NCBI GenBank assembly: GCA_004292515.1
Contig: RDXB01000035.1
Coordinates: 82,779 to 146,778, forward strand
Direction of reading: 5' to 3'
Source: Oscillatoriales cyanobacterium
GTDB taxonomy: Bacteria; Cyanobacteriota; Cyanobacteriia; CACIAM-69d
Length of the DNA stretch: 64,000 nucleotides
This document shows positions 9,107-17,669 of this stretch, in pieces. Made by a program: the position numbers and the translations under genes. The first letter of the stretch is position 1, and the number at the start of each line of letters is the position of its first letter. The notes under the pieces were generated by a model. It was not told the DNA's origin. It did no database searches and saw only the letters and a program-made list of their open reading frames with translations.

Positions 9107-10024
9107 ATGACTGCTCTGACCCCTGCACCGCTGGCCGCATCCACCATTCCCGGCCTCTCCGTCGATCCGCAAATCTGGCTTTGGCGCAACTACCGCGTGC
9201 AGTGGGTGGTGCAAGGCCAGGGCCAGCCGATTGTGTTGCTGCATGGCTTTGGGGCTTCGATCGGCCATTGGCGCAACAACATCCCCGCCCTGGCCGCGGC
9301 GGGCTATCGGGTCTATGCGATCGACCTGCTCGGGTTTGGCGGCTCCCAAAAACCGGCGATCAACTACAGCATGGAACTGTGGCAGGAGCTGGTTTTGGAC
9401 TTCTGGGCGGAATGGGTGTGCGAACCGGCCGTGTGGGTGGGCAACTCGATCGGGGCGCTGTTGGCCCTGATGTTGTCGGCGGCCGCGCCCGATCGCACCG
9501 CTGCCACCGTGCTGCTGAATTGCGCGGGCGGTCTGAATCATCGCCCCGAAGAACTCAACCCCGTTTTGGGTCTGGTGATGGGCACGTTTGCCCGCGTGGT
9601 CAATACCCCCGGCATCGGTCGCTTCCTGTTCAACCAAATTCGCCAAAAGCACCGGATTCGCGGCACATTGCAACAGGTCTATGGCAACCGAGCCGCAATC
9701 ACGCCGGAGCTGGTGGACTTGCTGCACAATCCCTCGGGCGACGAGGGGGCCTACGAAACCTTTGCGTCGATTTTGGCTGCACCGCCCGGCCCCAAACCCG
9801 AGAGCCTGTTGCCGAGCGTGACCGGGCCGCTGTTGGTGTTGTGGGGCGAGGCTGATCCTTGGACACCGATTCGCGGCGCAGAAGTCTATCGCCAACTGGC
9901 CGAGACCGATCCCGACCGGGTGGCCTTTGTCCCGATCGCCCAAACGGGCCATTGCCCCCACGATGAGCGCCCGGAATTGGTGAACCCAGCGATCGCCCAG
10001 TGGCTCGATCGGGTGTTGGTCTAA
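9107..10024 (+). CDS. Alpha/beta hydrolase of the pheophytinase-like family
   Basis: A 305-residue alpha/beta hydrolase. The triad is readable: Ser114 in VGNSIGA, Asp250 in WGEADPWTP and His282 in TGHCPHDERPE; the oxyanion loop is LLHGFGASIGHWRNN (44-58). Several stretches resemble plant pheophytinase as I remember it: AIDLLGFGGSQKP, LLNCAGGLNH, QVYGNRAAITPELVDLL and SILAAPPGPKP. Plant pheophytinase removes phytol from pheophytin during chlorophyll breakdown. Cyanobacterial relatives may dephytylate chlorophyll derivatives during photosystem turnover, but that is inference. The gene stands alone, followed by a membrane protein gene after 154 bp. Confidence 0.82.
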   Translation: MTALTPAPLAASTIPGLSVDPQIWLWRNYRVQWVVQGQGQPIVLLHGFGASIGHWRNNIPALAAAGYRVYAIDLLGFGGSQKPAINYSMELWQELVLDFWAEWVCEPAVWVGNSIGALLALMLSAAAPDRTAATVLLNCAGGLNHRPEELNPVLGLVMGTFARVVNTPGIGRFLFNQIRQKHRIRGTLQQVYGNRAAITPELVDLLHNPSGDEGAYETFASILAAPPGPKPESLLPSVTGPLLVLWGEADPWTPIRGAEVYRQLAETDPDRVAFVPIAQTGHCPHDERPELVNPAIAQWLDRVLV

Positions 10025-10178
10025 TTGGCGACCCGTGGGCCAGTCAACCGTTGCAAAACCTTGCAAAATCGTGGGTTTGCCAGCAGTTCACCATCGGCCA
10101 GTGGCAAAATAGACGGGGTTTTCCCAGCAATTTCGCTGATTTTGGATTACCCAACGTTGCAAGCTGGACGCTGACTGC

Positions 10179-11711
10179 ATGATGGCCAACCCATCACCCC
10201 GTTCTCGATCGAACCGTCGTTCCAACGCGCTGAAGTTCGTGCGGCGCTGGCATCTGACCCTCTGGACTGAGCGCCTGCTGATTTTGATTGCTTGGGCCAA
10301 CTTGCTGCTGGTGGCCTTCCACATTAGCTATGTCCCCCTGCGATCGTGGTATCTGCGGGGGGCGCTGTTGGTGCGCGACTGGGGAGCCGAAACGCCCTGG
10401 ATTGGCAAAATCGTCGGGCCGCCGGGGGATGTGCGACTGTTCTATGACCCGATCGTGGGGATTGAGCCGGAGCGCCAAACCCTGTCCTACGTGAAGGCGG
10501 TGGATGTGCTGGTGTCGGAGCTAGAGCGGGGAGGGATTGAGTCGCCCAAAGTGCCGCCGCTGTTGGCGGATTTGCGCGATCGCAGCAATGAAATGATTGA
10601 CCAAAACCCCTTTGCGGTGGCCGATCGCACGGGTAGCTTGGAAATTATTAAGAACCGGATGCGCGATCGGCTGGATTTAGAATCCTCCACCAAGGCCTTT
10701 GAAGTGTTCTGGTCGGTGGACTATCTGCGCGATCGCACCTGGATTAAAGAACTGAAGTTTTTCGATCGGGAAATTCGCTTTCAACTCCAAAGCAACTATT
10801 TCCGCAGTATTGGTGAAGATGGGCAACCCGCCGACTATTTCGGCATCCTCGATACGCCTTTCATCATGTTGTTTGCCCTGGATTTCTTGGTGCGAACTTG
10901 GTGGATTCGGCGGCGCTATTCGGCCCTGAGTTGGCAGGCGGCGGCCTTTAGCCATTGGTGGGATCTGATTTTTCTGTTGCCCTTTGCCCGCTGGATGCGA
11001 ATTATCCCGGTGGTGGTACGCAGCAACAAAGCACGTTTTCCGAATCTGGAGCCGATTCGCGCCTTGGTTAGCCGGGGTATCTTGGCGGGCATTGCATCGG
11101 AATTGACCGAAGTGGTGGTGCTGGAATTTATCTATGGGTTGCAAAACTCAGTAAAGTCGGGAGCGTTGTCCCAACAAATCTTGGATGTGGCCAGCAATCC
11201 CTATGTAGAAATCAATGATGTGAATGAGTTTCAGGCAATTCTTGATCGCCTTGTGCGGCTGAGTTTGTATCGCGTTTTGCCCGATGTGCAGCAGGATTTA
11301 TCGCAATTGCTGGCCTATCAAATGGAAGCGGTGTTGACGCGATCGCCCGCTTACCAAGCATTACGTGCGCTCCCAGGCTTCAGCAATTTGTCAAACCAAT
11401 TGGCCAATCAAGTGGCGGCTAATTTGTCGGCGATCGCCACGAATATGCCCCAAAAGGCCTACGACAAATTCAGCACGCCTGACCCCAAGGGCGAAGAACT
11501 GCTCGACAAATTAGTGGCCGATGCATCGGCTTCATTCCGCAAAGGATTGGCAGAACCAGAAACCCAACGGGAATTGCAAGCGTTGATTTTTGATCTGCTA
11601 GAAGAACTGAAGTTGAGCTACATCAAGCGATCGCGTGATCGGGCTGATTCTTTGCAAATCCTGCAAGATACCGAGAAGCTGCGGATCAAAGCTGGCAAAC
11701 CTAAGTTTTAG
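10179..11711 (+). CDS. Conserved cyanobacterial membrane protein, function unknown
   Basis: I do not recognise a named family. The 510-residue protein starts with a basic, Ser/Arg-rich tail. It has a first membrane helix at about 30-50 (LLILIAWANLLLVAFHI), a hydrophilic domain to about 220, and further hydrophobic stretches at about 225-245 (FIMLFALDFLVRTWW) and 257-285 (WWDLIFLLPFARWMRIIPVVV). The last 220 residues look soluble and helical. The hydrophobic middle faintly recalls voltage-gated-channel-like membrane domains (acidic and Arg residues around a short helix pair), but I would not call it a channel. The stop codon lies within a 15-bp tandem repeat. Confidence 0.75.
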   Translation: MMANPSPRSRSNRRSNALKFVRRWHLTLWTERLLILIAWANLLLVAFHISYVPLRSWYLRGALLVRDWGAETPWIGKIVGPPGDVRLFYDPIVGIEPERQTLSYVKAVDVLVSELERGGIESPKVPPLLADLRDRSNEMIDQNPFAVADRTGSLEIIKNRMRDRLDLESSTKAFEVFWSVDYLRDRTWIKELKFFDREIRFQLQSNYFRSIGEDGQPADYFGILDTPFIMLFALDFLVRTWWIRRRYSALSWQAAAFSHWWDLIFLLPFARWMRIIPVVVRSNKARFPNLEPIRALVSRGILAGIASELTEVVVLEFIYGLQNSVKSGALSQQILDVASNPYVEINDVNEFQAILDRLVRLSLYRVLPDVQQDLSQLLAYQMEAVLTRSPAYQALRALPGFSNLSNQLANQVAANLSAIATNMPQKAYDKFSTPDPKGEELLDKLVADASASFRKGLAEPETQRELQALIFDLLEELKLSYIKRSRDRADSLQILQDTEKLRIKAGKPKF

Positions 11712-11747
11712 GGAGACAAGTTTTAGGGAAACAAGTTTTAGGGAGAG
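11703..11747. repeat. Three tandem copies of a 15-bp unit carrying the stop codon
   Basis: The unit AAGTTTTAGGGAGAC occurs three times (one mismatch in copy 2, the last partly diverged). Because 15 is a multiple of three, each copy places an in-frame TAG behind the membrane-protein gene, giving three successive stops. The third copy touches the 3' end of the convergent TpsA-like gene. Confidence 0.9.
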
Positions 11748-14614
11748 CTGGGGCGATCGAAACGCGATCGCAGTTGGCGACAGTCAATCAACGGCAGCGG
11801 AGGCAGCGACCCACTAGCCACCAAAGCAACCGAGCCATCAGCTTGGTTCACCCATCCGGCGGCTTCCACAACCGGGGCAGCGGTGGCGGGTGGGCTTGCT
11901 GGTGTTGGGGACTGGGCAATCATCGGGCGATCGAGTTCGGCAGCGCGATCAGCGTCTGGCCAGCGCAAATCATCCCAATAGGCTCCCGTGCTGCTGGTGG
12001 GCAGGTCAGGATCTTGGGGAATGCCGCCGCGTCCCGTCACCACAAACCGGTTCCCCTCGTCCGCCGCACAGCCCAGAATGATCGCCGCCGTCGGGTCAAG
12101 GGTATCTTCGGGCAGGTCAACCAATCCCGATTCGTCGTTGAAATTTTGGGTGCTGATTTGCACTGCCCCGCTGAAGTTGGCCCCCAAACCCGAGGTGGCC
12201 GTGATGTCGCTGTCGGATGTGAGCTGCGGTCGAAAGGCTGTGCCTAAGACGGTCTCGGCTTGGATTTCTACCCGGCCGCCGCGGCCGGCTTGGGCGTTGG
12301 CAGTGATGTCGCTGTTTTGCAAGGCGGCCAGGGATGAAACATCAAACCGAATGTTGCCGCCATCACTGCGCAAGGCGTTGGTGGCGATCGAACTGCCGTC
12401 CAGCATTTGGAGGCTACGGATTCGCAAATCGATGTTGCCACCGCGGCCGGCCGCCGTGTTGGCAATGATGGCGGAATTTTCCAAGCGCAGGCGATCGCCC
12501 GTAATGTTCAAGCTGCCCGCATCTCCAGTCAAGCTACTGCTCACGGTAATCAGTCCTCCATTGCGGATTTCCAGATCGCGCACTTGCAGGTTCAAGCTGC
12601 CACTGTCACCTGTGGCGGTAATTTGCGACAAGTCTTCGCGCCCCGAAACCGCCAACAAACCACTGCGGAATCCGTCGGCCGATTGACCGTCAATGTCCAT
12701 GCGATCGGCTCTGACGGTAATGTCGCCGCCACGCCCCAGCCCCACGGCCGAGCTAGATAAGGTGGCCCCACCGAGGATTTGCAAGATGGGTGTTTCGATC
12801 AAGACATTGCCAGCGGGATTGGCCGTGAAGGTGTCCGTTGCAACGCCACTGGAAAAAATCCCATCGCCGGAAGTGCCGATTAAATCCACTTGGCGACGGG
12901 CCCGAATGACGATGCTGCCTGGAATGCCGCCCGCTGGAAAGAGACCGATCCGAATGTTGGCCCCACTTTGGCCGCCCACGAAGGCCCCGTCGCGCACAAC
13001 GAGGGTGTCGGTATCGATCACCATGTCCCCGCCGCGTCCGTTGCCGGTGATTGTGTTGGTGAAAATACCACTGGCGACCGCTGCTCCGGGAACCGCGCCT
13101 TGCGCCTCAATTCGATCGCGCGCCCGCACCGTTAAGGCCCCACCCGGCCCATCCCCCAAGGTTACGGACAACACCAGCGTCCCGTCTTTCACCAGCAGGG
13201 AACCCGTTTCGATCGTTAGCGCGCCGCCCACCCCTGTGGAGTTGCGGGCATTACTGGTCGCAATCAAAGATCCTGACAGGTTCACGGTTTCAGCATTCAA
13301 GACAATAGATCCACCGGAGGCTGCGCCAAAGGTGGGGCTAAATAAGATGGCTCCTTGCAGGTCAATGCGGGGCGATTGGAGGGCGATCGACCCGGCCGGC
13401 CCCAAGCCAGCCGTGTTGGTAAACGCGCCGCCTAGCCGGAATGTGGGTGGCAATTGCCCCGCGAGACTGCCGCCCACAATGAACTCGTTAATCAATTCCA
13501 GGCCAATGCCACTGAGGGCAATTTGCTCGGAAGCCCGTAGGGTAATGTTGCCGCCCGGGCCGGGGCCAAAAGTGCTAGCTGACAGCAGCGCAGTTCCTTG
13601 GGTTGTGAGGATGCCGGTGTCGATCGCAATATTGCCGCCCCGACCGGCTCCGCTGGTATCCGTGACGATCGCGCTGGGCTGGTCGCCGCTGGGGTTTGCG
13701 CCGACTAGGGCCATTCGATCGGCCCGCACCGTCACCCCACCTCCGTCAACATCCCCCTGGGTCAAGGCTGTGACGGTCGATCCGCCTTGGATCGATACAT
13801 CACTAGCTTGCAAACCGATCGCCCCGCTGCCGGGCCCACTCACATCGATCGCCGATTGCTGACTCAGGGCGATCGACCCACTCCGCCGGGCCGTCCCCAA
13901 GGCCAGGGTGCGATCGGCCTGCCATTGCACCGTGCCGCCCGCCGCGCTGACCAACTCGATTTGGCCTTGGGGTGCGACGACGCGGCCACCCGCAAACTGC
14001 ACAGATCCACCCACCAGGTTGATCGATTGCCCGGGAGCCGCCACCAGTGTGCCGCGCACATCAATCGGGCCCGGCTGCTGACCCAGTTGCAACCCCACGG
14101 GCACGCTGGCTGACAACAAGGGGCGATCGCCCGATCGCCCGGCCCAAAACGTGGTGTTATCGGCCAAAATCAAGCCATCGGCGGTGCTGACCGTGAACGC
14201 GCCGCCCAGTTGCAGTTGGGCATTGGGACCAAACACAATCCCATTGGGATTCAGCAAGAATAGATTGGTAGCCCCATTGGCTTTCAGGGTGCCGAGGATT
14301 TCCGATGCTTGCGTCCCCGTGACCCGGGCGATCGCGTTTTGCACATCGGCCGAGGTGTTAAACCAAGCGGTGAACCCCTCCGGCACCGAAAAGCGCTCGA
14401 AGCTGTGAAACAAGTTGCCGCCCGATCGCGTGCCCCCATGAATTTGCAAGGTTTGCCCATTGGTCTGGACTTGGGAGGGTTGGGGCAAGGTGTTGTCCGG
14501 GGCGATCGGAGCGGTTTGGGCAACCACCGCCCCACAGAGGCCCCACCAACCCAAACCACTTAACACCAACAGTTTTTGAATATTCACAGTCGATCGCCGC
14601 CGCTCCCAACGCAT
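11738..14614 (-). CDS. TpsA-type secreted filamentous protein (two-partner secretion)
   Basis: A 958-residue exoprotein. A signal peptide (about 12-33, LVLSGLGWWGLCGAVVAQT) is followed by the filamentous-haemagglutinin-type TPS secretion domain (about 40-170) with NLFLLNPNGIVFGPNAQLQLGGAF. The rest is Gly/Ala/Asn/Thr-rich beta-helix repeat sequence (GRGGNI, GDGPGG, SIVL) to about residue 850, then a short C-terminal tail with two Cys (GCAADE and IDCRQL). Such proteins are exported across the outer membrane by a TpsB/Omp85-like partner; none is in this window. The family in cyanobacteria is often annotated as S-layer or haemagglutinin-like, with adhesion as the presumed role. A GTG at residue 10 is an alternative start. 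Confidence 0.9.
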   Translation of the reverse strand: MRWERRRSTVNIQKLLVLSGLGWWGLCGAVVAQTAPIAPDNTLPQPSQVQTNGQTLQIHGGTRSGGNLFHSFERFSVPEGFTAWFNTSADVQNAIARVTGTQASEILGTLKANGATNLFLLNPNGIVFGPNAQLQLGGAFTVSTADGLILADNTTFWAGRSGDRPLLSASVPVGLQLGQQPGPIDVRGTLVAAPGQSINLVGGSVQFAGGRVVAPQGQIELVSAAGGTVQWQADRTLALGTARRSGSIALSQQSAIDVSGPGSGAIGLQASDVSIQGGSTVTALTQGDVDGGGVTVRADRMALVGANPSGDQPSAIVTDTSGAGRGGNIAIDTGILTTQGTALLSASTFGPGPGGNITLRASEQIALSGIGLELINEFIVGGSLAGQLPPTFRLGGAFTNTAGLGPAGSIALQSPRIDLQGAILFSPTFGAASGGSIVLNAETVNLSGSLIATSNARNSTGVGGALTIETGSLLVKDGTLVLSVTLGDGPGGALTVRARDRIEAQGAVPGAAVASGIFTNTITGNGRGGDMVIDTDTLVVRDGAFVGGQSGANIRIGLFPAGGIPGSIVIRARRQVDLIGTSGDGIFSSGVATDTFTANPAGNVLIETPILQILGGATLSSSAVGLGRGGDITVRADRMDIDGQSADGFRSGLLAVSGREDLSQITATGDSGSLNLQVRDLEIRNGGLITVSSSLTGDAGSLNITGDRLRLENSAIIANTAAGRGGNIDLRIRSLQMLDGSSIATNALRSDGGNIRFDVSSLAALQNSDITANAQAGRGGRVEIQAETVLGTAFRPQLTSDSDITATSGLGANFSGAVQISTQNFNDESGLVDLPEDTLDPTAAIILGCAADEGNRFVVTGRGGIPQDPDLPTSSTGAYWDDLRWPDADRAAELDRPMIAQSPTPASPPATAAPVVEAAGWVNQADGSVALVASGSLPPLPLIDCRQLRSRFDRPSSP

Positions 14615-14793
14615 GAGCGGTCTGTCTGGGTTATACCAACTCGATCGCCCACACCAAACCAGACCCCGGACACCTGGCCATGGAAATTAACGCCCGGTCT
14701 GAGCCTGAAGTGGCCTCCAGGTGGTGGAGAGCGGGACGACCAACCGATACTTTTTCGCTAGCCCCTCATGCCCTAGCACCTCAACCTCATGCC

Positions 14794-15258
14794 CTAGCGC
14801 TTCAGGGCCCGCTGCATATCCCGCTCATCTTGCTTGCGTTTGAGATCTTCGCGCTTGTCGTGCAGTTTCTTGCCCCGTGCCAAGCCGATCGACACCTTCA
14901 CCCAGCCACCTTTCAAGTACATACGCAGGGGCACTAGAGTCAGGCCTTGGCGATCGACCTCACCCACCAGTTTGCGAATCTCCGCCTTGTGTAGCAGCAG
15001 TTTTCGCGTTCGCCGGGGATCGTGGTTAAAATAGCTGCCCGTCGTGTCGTGGGGCGAAATATGCACATTCAGCAACATCGCCTCACCGTTGCGAATGAGC
15101 GCAAAGCCATCCCGCAGGTTAACCTTGCCGGCCCGAATGGATTTCACCTCCGTGCCCTTGAGTTCAACCCCGGCTTCGTAGGTCGCCAAAATCTCGTACT
15201 CGTAGCGGGCTTGGCGGTTGTCTGCAACGATTTTGTGTCCACTCTTGTTGTCAGCCAC
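14794..15258 (-). CDS. smpB: SsrA-binding protein
   Basis: SmpB binds tmRNA and delivers it to stalled ribosomes for trans-translation. The 154-residue protein has VADNRQARYEYEILATYEAGVELKGTEVKSIRAGK, the HDTTGSYFNHDP loop and the basic tail. The start was set at the GTG at 15258 because a strong AGGAGG Shine-Dalgarno sequence lies just before it and the length then fits the family; the longer ATG-started frame adds 15 Cys/Trp-rich residues unlikely to be real. Confidence 0.95.
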   Translation of the reverse strand: MADNKSGHKIVADNRQARYEYEILATYEAGVELKGTEVKSIRAGKVNLRDGFALIRNGEAMLLNVHISPHDTTGSYFNHDPRRTRKLLLHKAEIRKLVGEVDRQGLTLVPLRMYLKGGWVKVSIGLARGKKLHDKREDLKRKQDERDMQRALKR

Positions 15259-15586
15259 GCTGCCCCTCCTGCCCCACACAGTCCAACAATTTAAACAACT
15301 CAAAATTCAGCGTCTCGGGCTTGGGCTGCGGCAATCGATTCGATCACCCCACACCAAACGCCAGCAAACCCAAGCGAGAAGCCCATTCTAACCTCGACTG
15401 GCCAGACCCTGCCGATCGCCTGTGGATTGTTCCCGATCGCCGCCATCGAGGTGAAATGTAATCAATTGCGATCGATCCCTGAAGCTGATCCTCACGGCAA
15501 GCGATCGCTCCAAAACCGCCAAATCCCTTGTCTGGGAATGTTTCGAGTCAATTTGACCATTGAGAACTGTGAACATTCTCCAGGAA

Positions 15587-15629
15587 GTATTCTGAACTAC
15601 TTGACGCTCCCCAAGCAAAACCGTAGCAT
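15587..15629 (+). promoter_or_regulatory. Canonical NtcA-activated promoter
   Basis: GTA (15587-15589), eight bases, TAC (15598-15600), then 23 bases, then TAGCAT (15624-15629) as a TAN3T -10 element. This is exactly the class II NtcA promoter layout of cyanobacteria (GTAN8TAC-N22-24-TAN3T). It predicts a transcription start at about 15635, with NtcA centred near -41.5. The riboswitch-like leader begins about 10 bases further on, which supports the assignment. Confidence 0.75.
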
Positions 15630-15644
15630 TAGATACAGAAATGA

Positions 15645-15794
15645 ATCGTTCATCTTCTCCAGCCAAGAGCTGACGGACTGCTCGTAACCACAAGTGTCGT
15701 TACCACAAGTGTCGTTACCAACAGAAACCGGGCGATCGGCTCAGGGAAGACGGAAGTAGGGCAAACCGCCCAAGCGCTAAGCCCGAAGGAACGC
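15645..15794 (+). ncRNA. Glutamine riboswitch (glnA / Downstream-peptide RNA type) with extended P2
   Basis: The conserved core is present in order: CGTTCATCTTCT (15647-15658), GACGGAAGTAGGG (15749-15761) and CCGAAGGAACG (15783-15793). P1 pairs CGTTC 15647-15651 with GAACG 15789-15793. P2 pairs TCTTC and AGCC (15653-15664) with GGCT and GAAGA (15738-15750). P3 pairs GGGC 15759-15762 with GCCC 15781-15784. P2 carries an unusually long arm of about 70 nt that includes a tandem CAAGTGTCGTTAC repeat. CGCCTC directly after the aptamer (15794-15799) is complementary to GAGGCG around the Shine-Dalgarno site (15826-15831). Translation could therefore be gated by glutamine. The consensus is from memory of Ames and Breaker and of later work on Synechocystis. 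Confidence 0.8.
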
Positions 15795-15840
15795 GCCTCA
15801 GTCAGATCACCAGTTGCATCGTCTGGAGGCGATCCTAACC

Positions 15841-16314
15841 ATGAAACTTATCTATCGAGGCACTCGATACGAGTCCACAGCAGTTCCGCTACCAACCGTT
15901 GAAACGGGTGAAACCGGCCGATATCGCGGTCTAGAGATCCACTTCCGCCGTGCGGAATGGGTTCCTACCCAGCCGGTTCATGAGCTGACCTACCGGGGCG
16001 TGCCCTACACCACTGGACAAGGCGATCGCTTTGCGGTCCCTTCCCTCCAGCCCGCCCCGCACGCCGTTAATGTTCCGACCAGTCAACCCTTCACCCCCGG
16101 TGCTGTTATGTCCACTCAATCCATCTCCGCTCGTGCCCGCGCTCAAATGACCTCCCGCCATCAACAAGTGGTTGCCCGCGAGCAAATGGCGCTCGATCGG
16201 GTCGCTGCGGATTTGGGCTTGGGTCATGTGTCGAGCTGTCTGAGCCGGATTCAAGGCAAACTGCAACACGACATCGCCATATCCTGCGAGCCTAGCGCTG
16301 TCAGCATGAGCTAA
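15841..16314 (+). CDS. DUF4278 protein under apparent glutamine/NtcA control
   Basis: This 157-residue protein opens with two DUF4278 repeats: MKLIYRGTRYE (1-11) and ELTYRGVPY (47-55). A Pro/Ser-rich linker follows, then a helical C-terminal part with SARARAQMTSRHQQVVAREQMALDRVAADLG. The family includes small proteins of unknown role; as I recall, the PII-interacting PirA of Synechocystis is related to it. The start at 15841 follows GGAGG (15825-15829). The gene sits behind an NtcA promoter and a glutamine riboswitch, so a role in nitrogen or arginine-flux control is a reasonable inference. The C-terminal extension is longer than in the minimal family members. Confidence 0.85.
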   Translation: MKLIYRGTRYESTAVPLPTVETGETGRYRGLEIHFRRAEWVPTQPVHELTYRGVPYTTGQGDRFAVPSLQPAPHAVNVPTSQPFTPGAVMSTQSISARARAQMTSRHQQVVAREQMALDRVAADLGLGHVSSCLSRIQGKLQHDIAISCEPSAVSMS

Positions 16315-16404
16315 TACCAATTTCGGGAATTGACGCTACTCAAGATTCTGGCCTGACAAGAATTTCAGCGCAGGATTTGTAGCATTAGCAATCGAAACTG
16401 GTGT
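16315..16404. repeat. About 90-bp dispersed repeat, copy 1
   Basis: A stretch around TTGACGCTACTCAAGATTCT, GACAAGAATTTCAGCGCAGG and AGCATTAGCAATCGAAACTG recurs with roughly 85 percent identity at 60768-60858. It directly follows the DUF4278 stop codon. The whole gap 16315-16896 (582 bp) has no gene; it holds this repeat, the tandem pair at 16567-16611 and the cyclophilin upstream region. Confidence 0.85.
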
Positions 16405-16566
16405 GGCAACCACTTGAGCGGAGGTCGATCGCCCTGGATCAACTGCCCTGTAACCCATGCAGCAGTGACAACCCAGGCGATCGCGCCCATTCTGATACCC
16501 ATTCCGGTAGTTGCTCAGGGTTCATACCCATCACAGGGTTACTGAACCAGGGTTGCTGAACCGCAG

Positions 16567-16611
16567 GCATTGACCCTGATTTGGGTCTAAGCATTGACCC
16601 TGATTTGGGTC
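16567..16611. repeat. Two exact copies of a 21-bp hairpin-forming unit
   Basis: Both copies, at 16567-16587 and 16591-16611, begin GCATTGACCC and end ATTTGGGTC. Each can form a GACCC/GGGTC hairpin. They lie about 290 bp upstream of the cyclophilin gene. Confidence 0.9.
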
Positions 16612-16896
16612 ATACTTTCCATCTCATTCCATCGTTTCAGTGAGCGTTAGCTACGCGCCTCTATTCCCCAGGATCTGTATCTGTGATCCCAAGGATTGGG
16701 GGCGCGTTTTATCGTCAGGGGGCCGATCAACAACCAACGACCCTCGTTGACCAAATCAAGTGTTAGCCAATCCAGCAGGGCAGACCATCAAGAGTTAGTA
16801 AGACTTTCGGGAGCGATCGCCCCTGCTATTCAGAACCGCAAGCCACCGGGTACACTCAAACAGCAATCTGTAAGCATTAGTCCAAGGAAGCTTCGT

Positions 16897-17316
16897 ATGA
16901 CGCGCGCCATCATGGAAACCGCCAAAGGCACAATCACAATCGAACTCTTCGAGACTGACGCGCCTAATACCGTCAAAAATTTTGTGGATCTCTCGGAAAA
17001 GGGATTCTACGACGGCTTGACCTTCCACCGCGTGATTCCCAACTTCGTAATCCAAGGCGGTTGTCCCAACGGTGACGGTCGCGGCGGCCCGGGCTACACC
17101 ATTAAGTGTGAAATCAACCCCAACAAGCATATGGCCGGGACCCTGTCGATGGCCCACGCGGGTCGCGACACGGGCGGCAGCCAATTCTTCATTTGCCATT
17201 CGCCGCAGCCCCACCTCGACGGCGTGCATACGGTGTTTGGTCAAACCCAAGATCTGGATGCGGTCAATGCGATCCGTCCCAATGACAAAATTCTGTCTGT
17301 CAAAATCGAGCGCTAG
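16897..17316 (+). CDS. Cyclophilin-type peptidyl-prolyl cis-trans isomerase
   Basis: The 139-residue single-domain cyclophilin matches the small bacterial cytoplasmic type: [25 protein letters not shown] (about 44-68), the [20 protein letters not shown] core with the conserved Gln-Phe-Phe, and [10 protein letters not shown]. It catalyses proline isomerisation during folding. The ATG at 16897 was chosen because AAGGAAG lies 7-13 bp upstream and the family starts there; the frame is open further upstream without homology. No signal peptide. Confidence 0.95.
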   Translation: MTRAIMETAKGTITIELFETDAPNTVKNFVDLSEKGFYDGLTFHRVIPNFVIQGGCPNGDGRGGPGYTIKCEINPNKHMAGTLSMAHAGRDTGGSQFFICHSPQPHLDGVHTVFGQTQDLDAVNAIRPNDKILSVKIER

Positions 17317-17362
17317 ATTTCCATCGGAAACCGGAGATCCACAATGGACAGGATGCATCCGG

Positions 17363-17390
17363 GTAGGGGCGTACGGCCGTACGCCCCTAC
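17363..17390. repeat. 28-bp perfect palindrome GTAGGGGCGTACGG...CCTAC
   Basis: The 14-base half-site GTAGGGGCGTACGG is followed directly by its exact reverse complement. It belongs to the same class as 7318-7346. It lies 46 bp behind the cyclophilin gene and could act as a 3' hairpin. Confidence 0.95.
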
Positions 17391-17459
17391 AGGGTTGACG
17401 GGTTTCGATCGACCCTGATTGGGATGATTTTGGCCAAATCAACCGTTAAGTTGAAGCCA

Positions 17460-17600
17460 GTAGGTTGGGTTGAGGCACGAAACCCAACGCCAGCCAAGTT
17501 TGCTTTGCATTGATCCTGTTGGGTTTCGCATAGCTCAACTCAACCTACTAGTGCTATTAGTGCAACTGCTTTAATTCACTGAGTTGATCATTCTTCGGAG
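17460..17600. repeat. About 140-bp dispersed intergenic repeat, copy 1
   Basis: It begins GTAGGTTGGGTTGAGGCAC and contains AAACCCAAC and GTTGGGTTTCGCA with dyad symmetry, then TTTAATTCACTGAG and GCTTGATTTG. The same order of blocks recurs at 55727-55870. It fills most of the 353-bp gap between the cyclophilin and aldo/keto reductase genes. Confidence 0.85.
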
Positions 17601-17669
17601 CTTGATTTGTCGAAACTTCAGGCTCTATCAACCCAGCTTATTAGCCTAGTTGCGCTACTGGTTACAGGA

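Noticed and set aside
12693..13862. Long plus-strand open frame antisense to the TpsA-like gene
   Set aside because: Its Pro/Ser-rich translation reflects the repetitive G+C-rich codons on the other strand.
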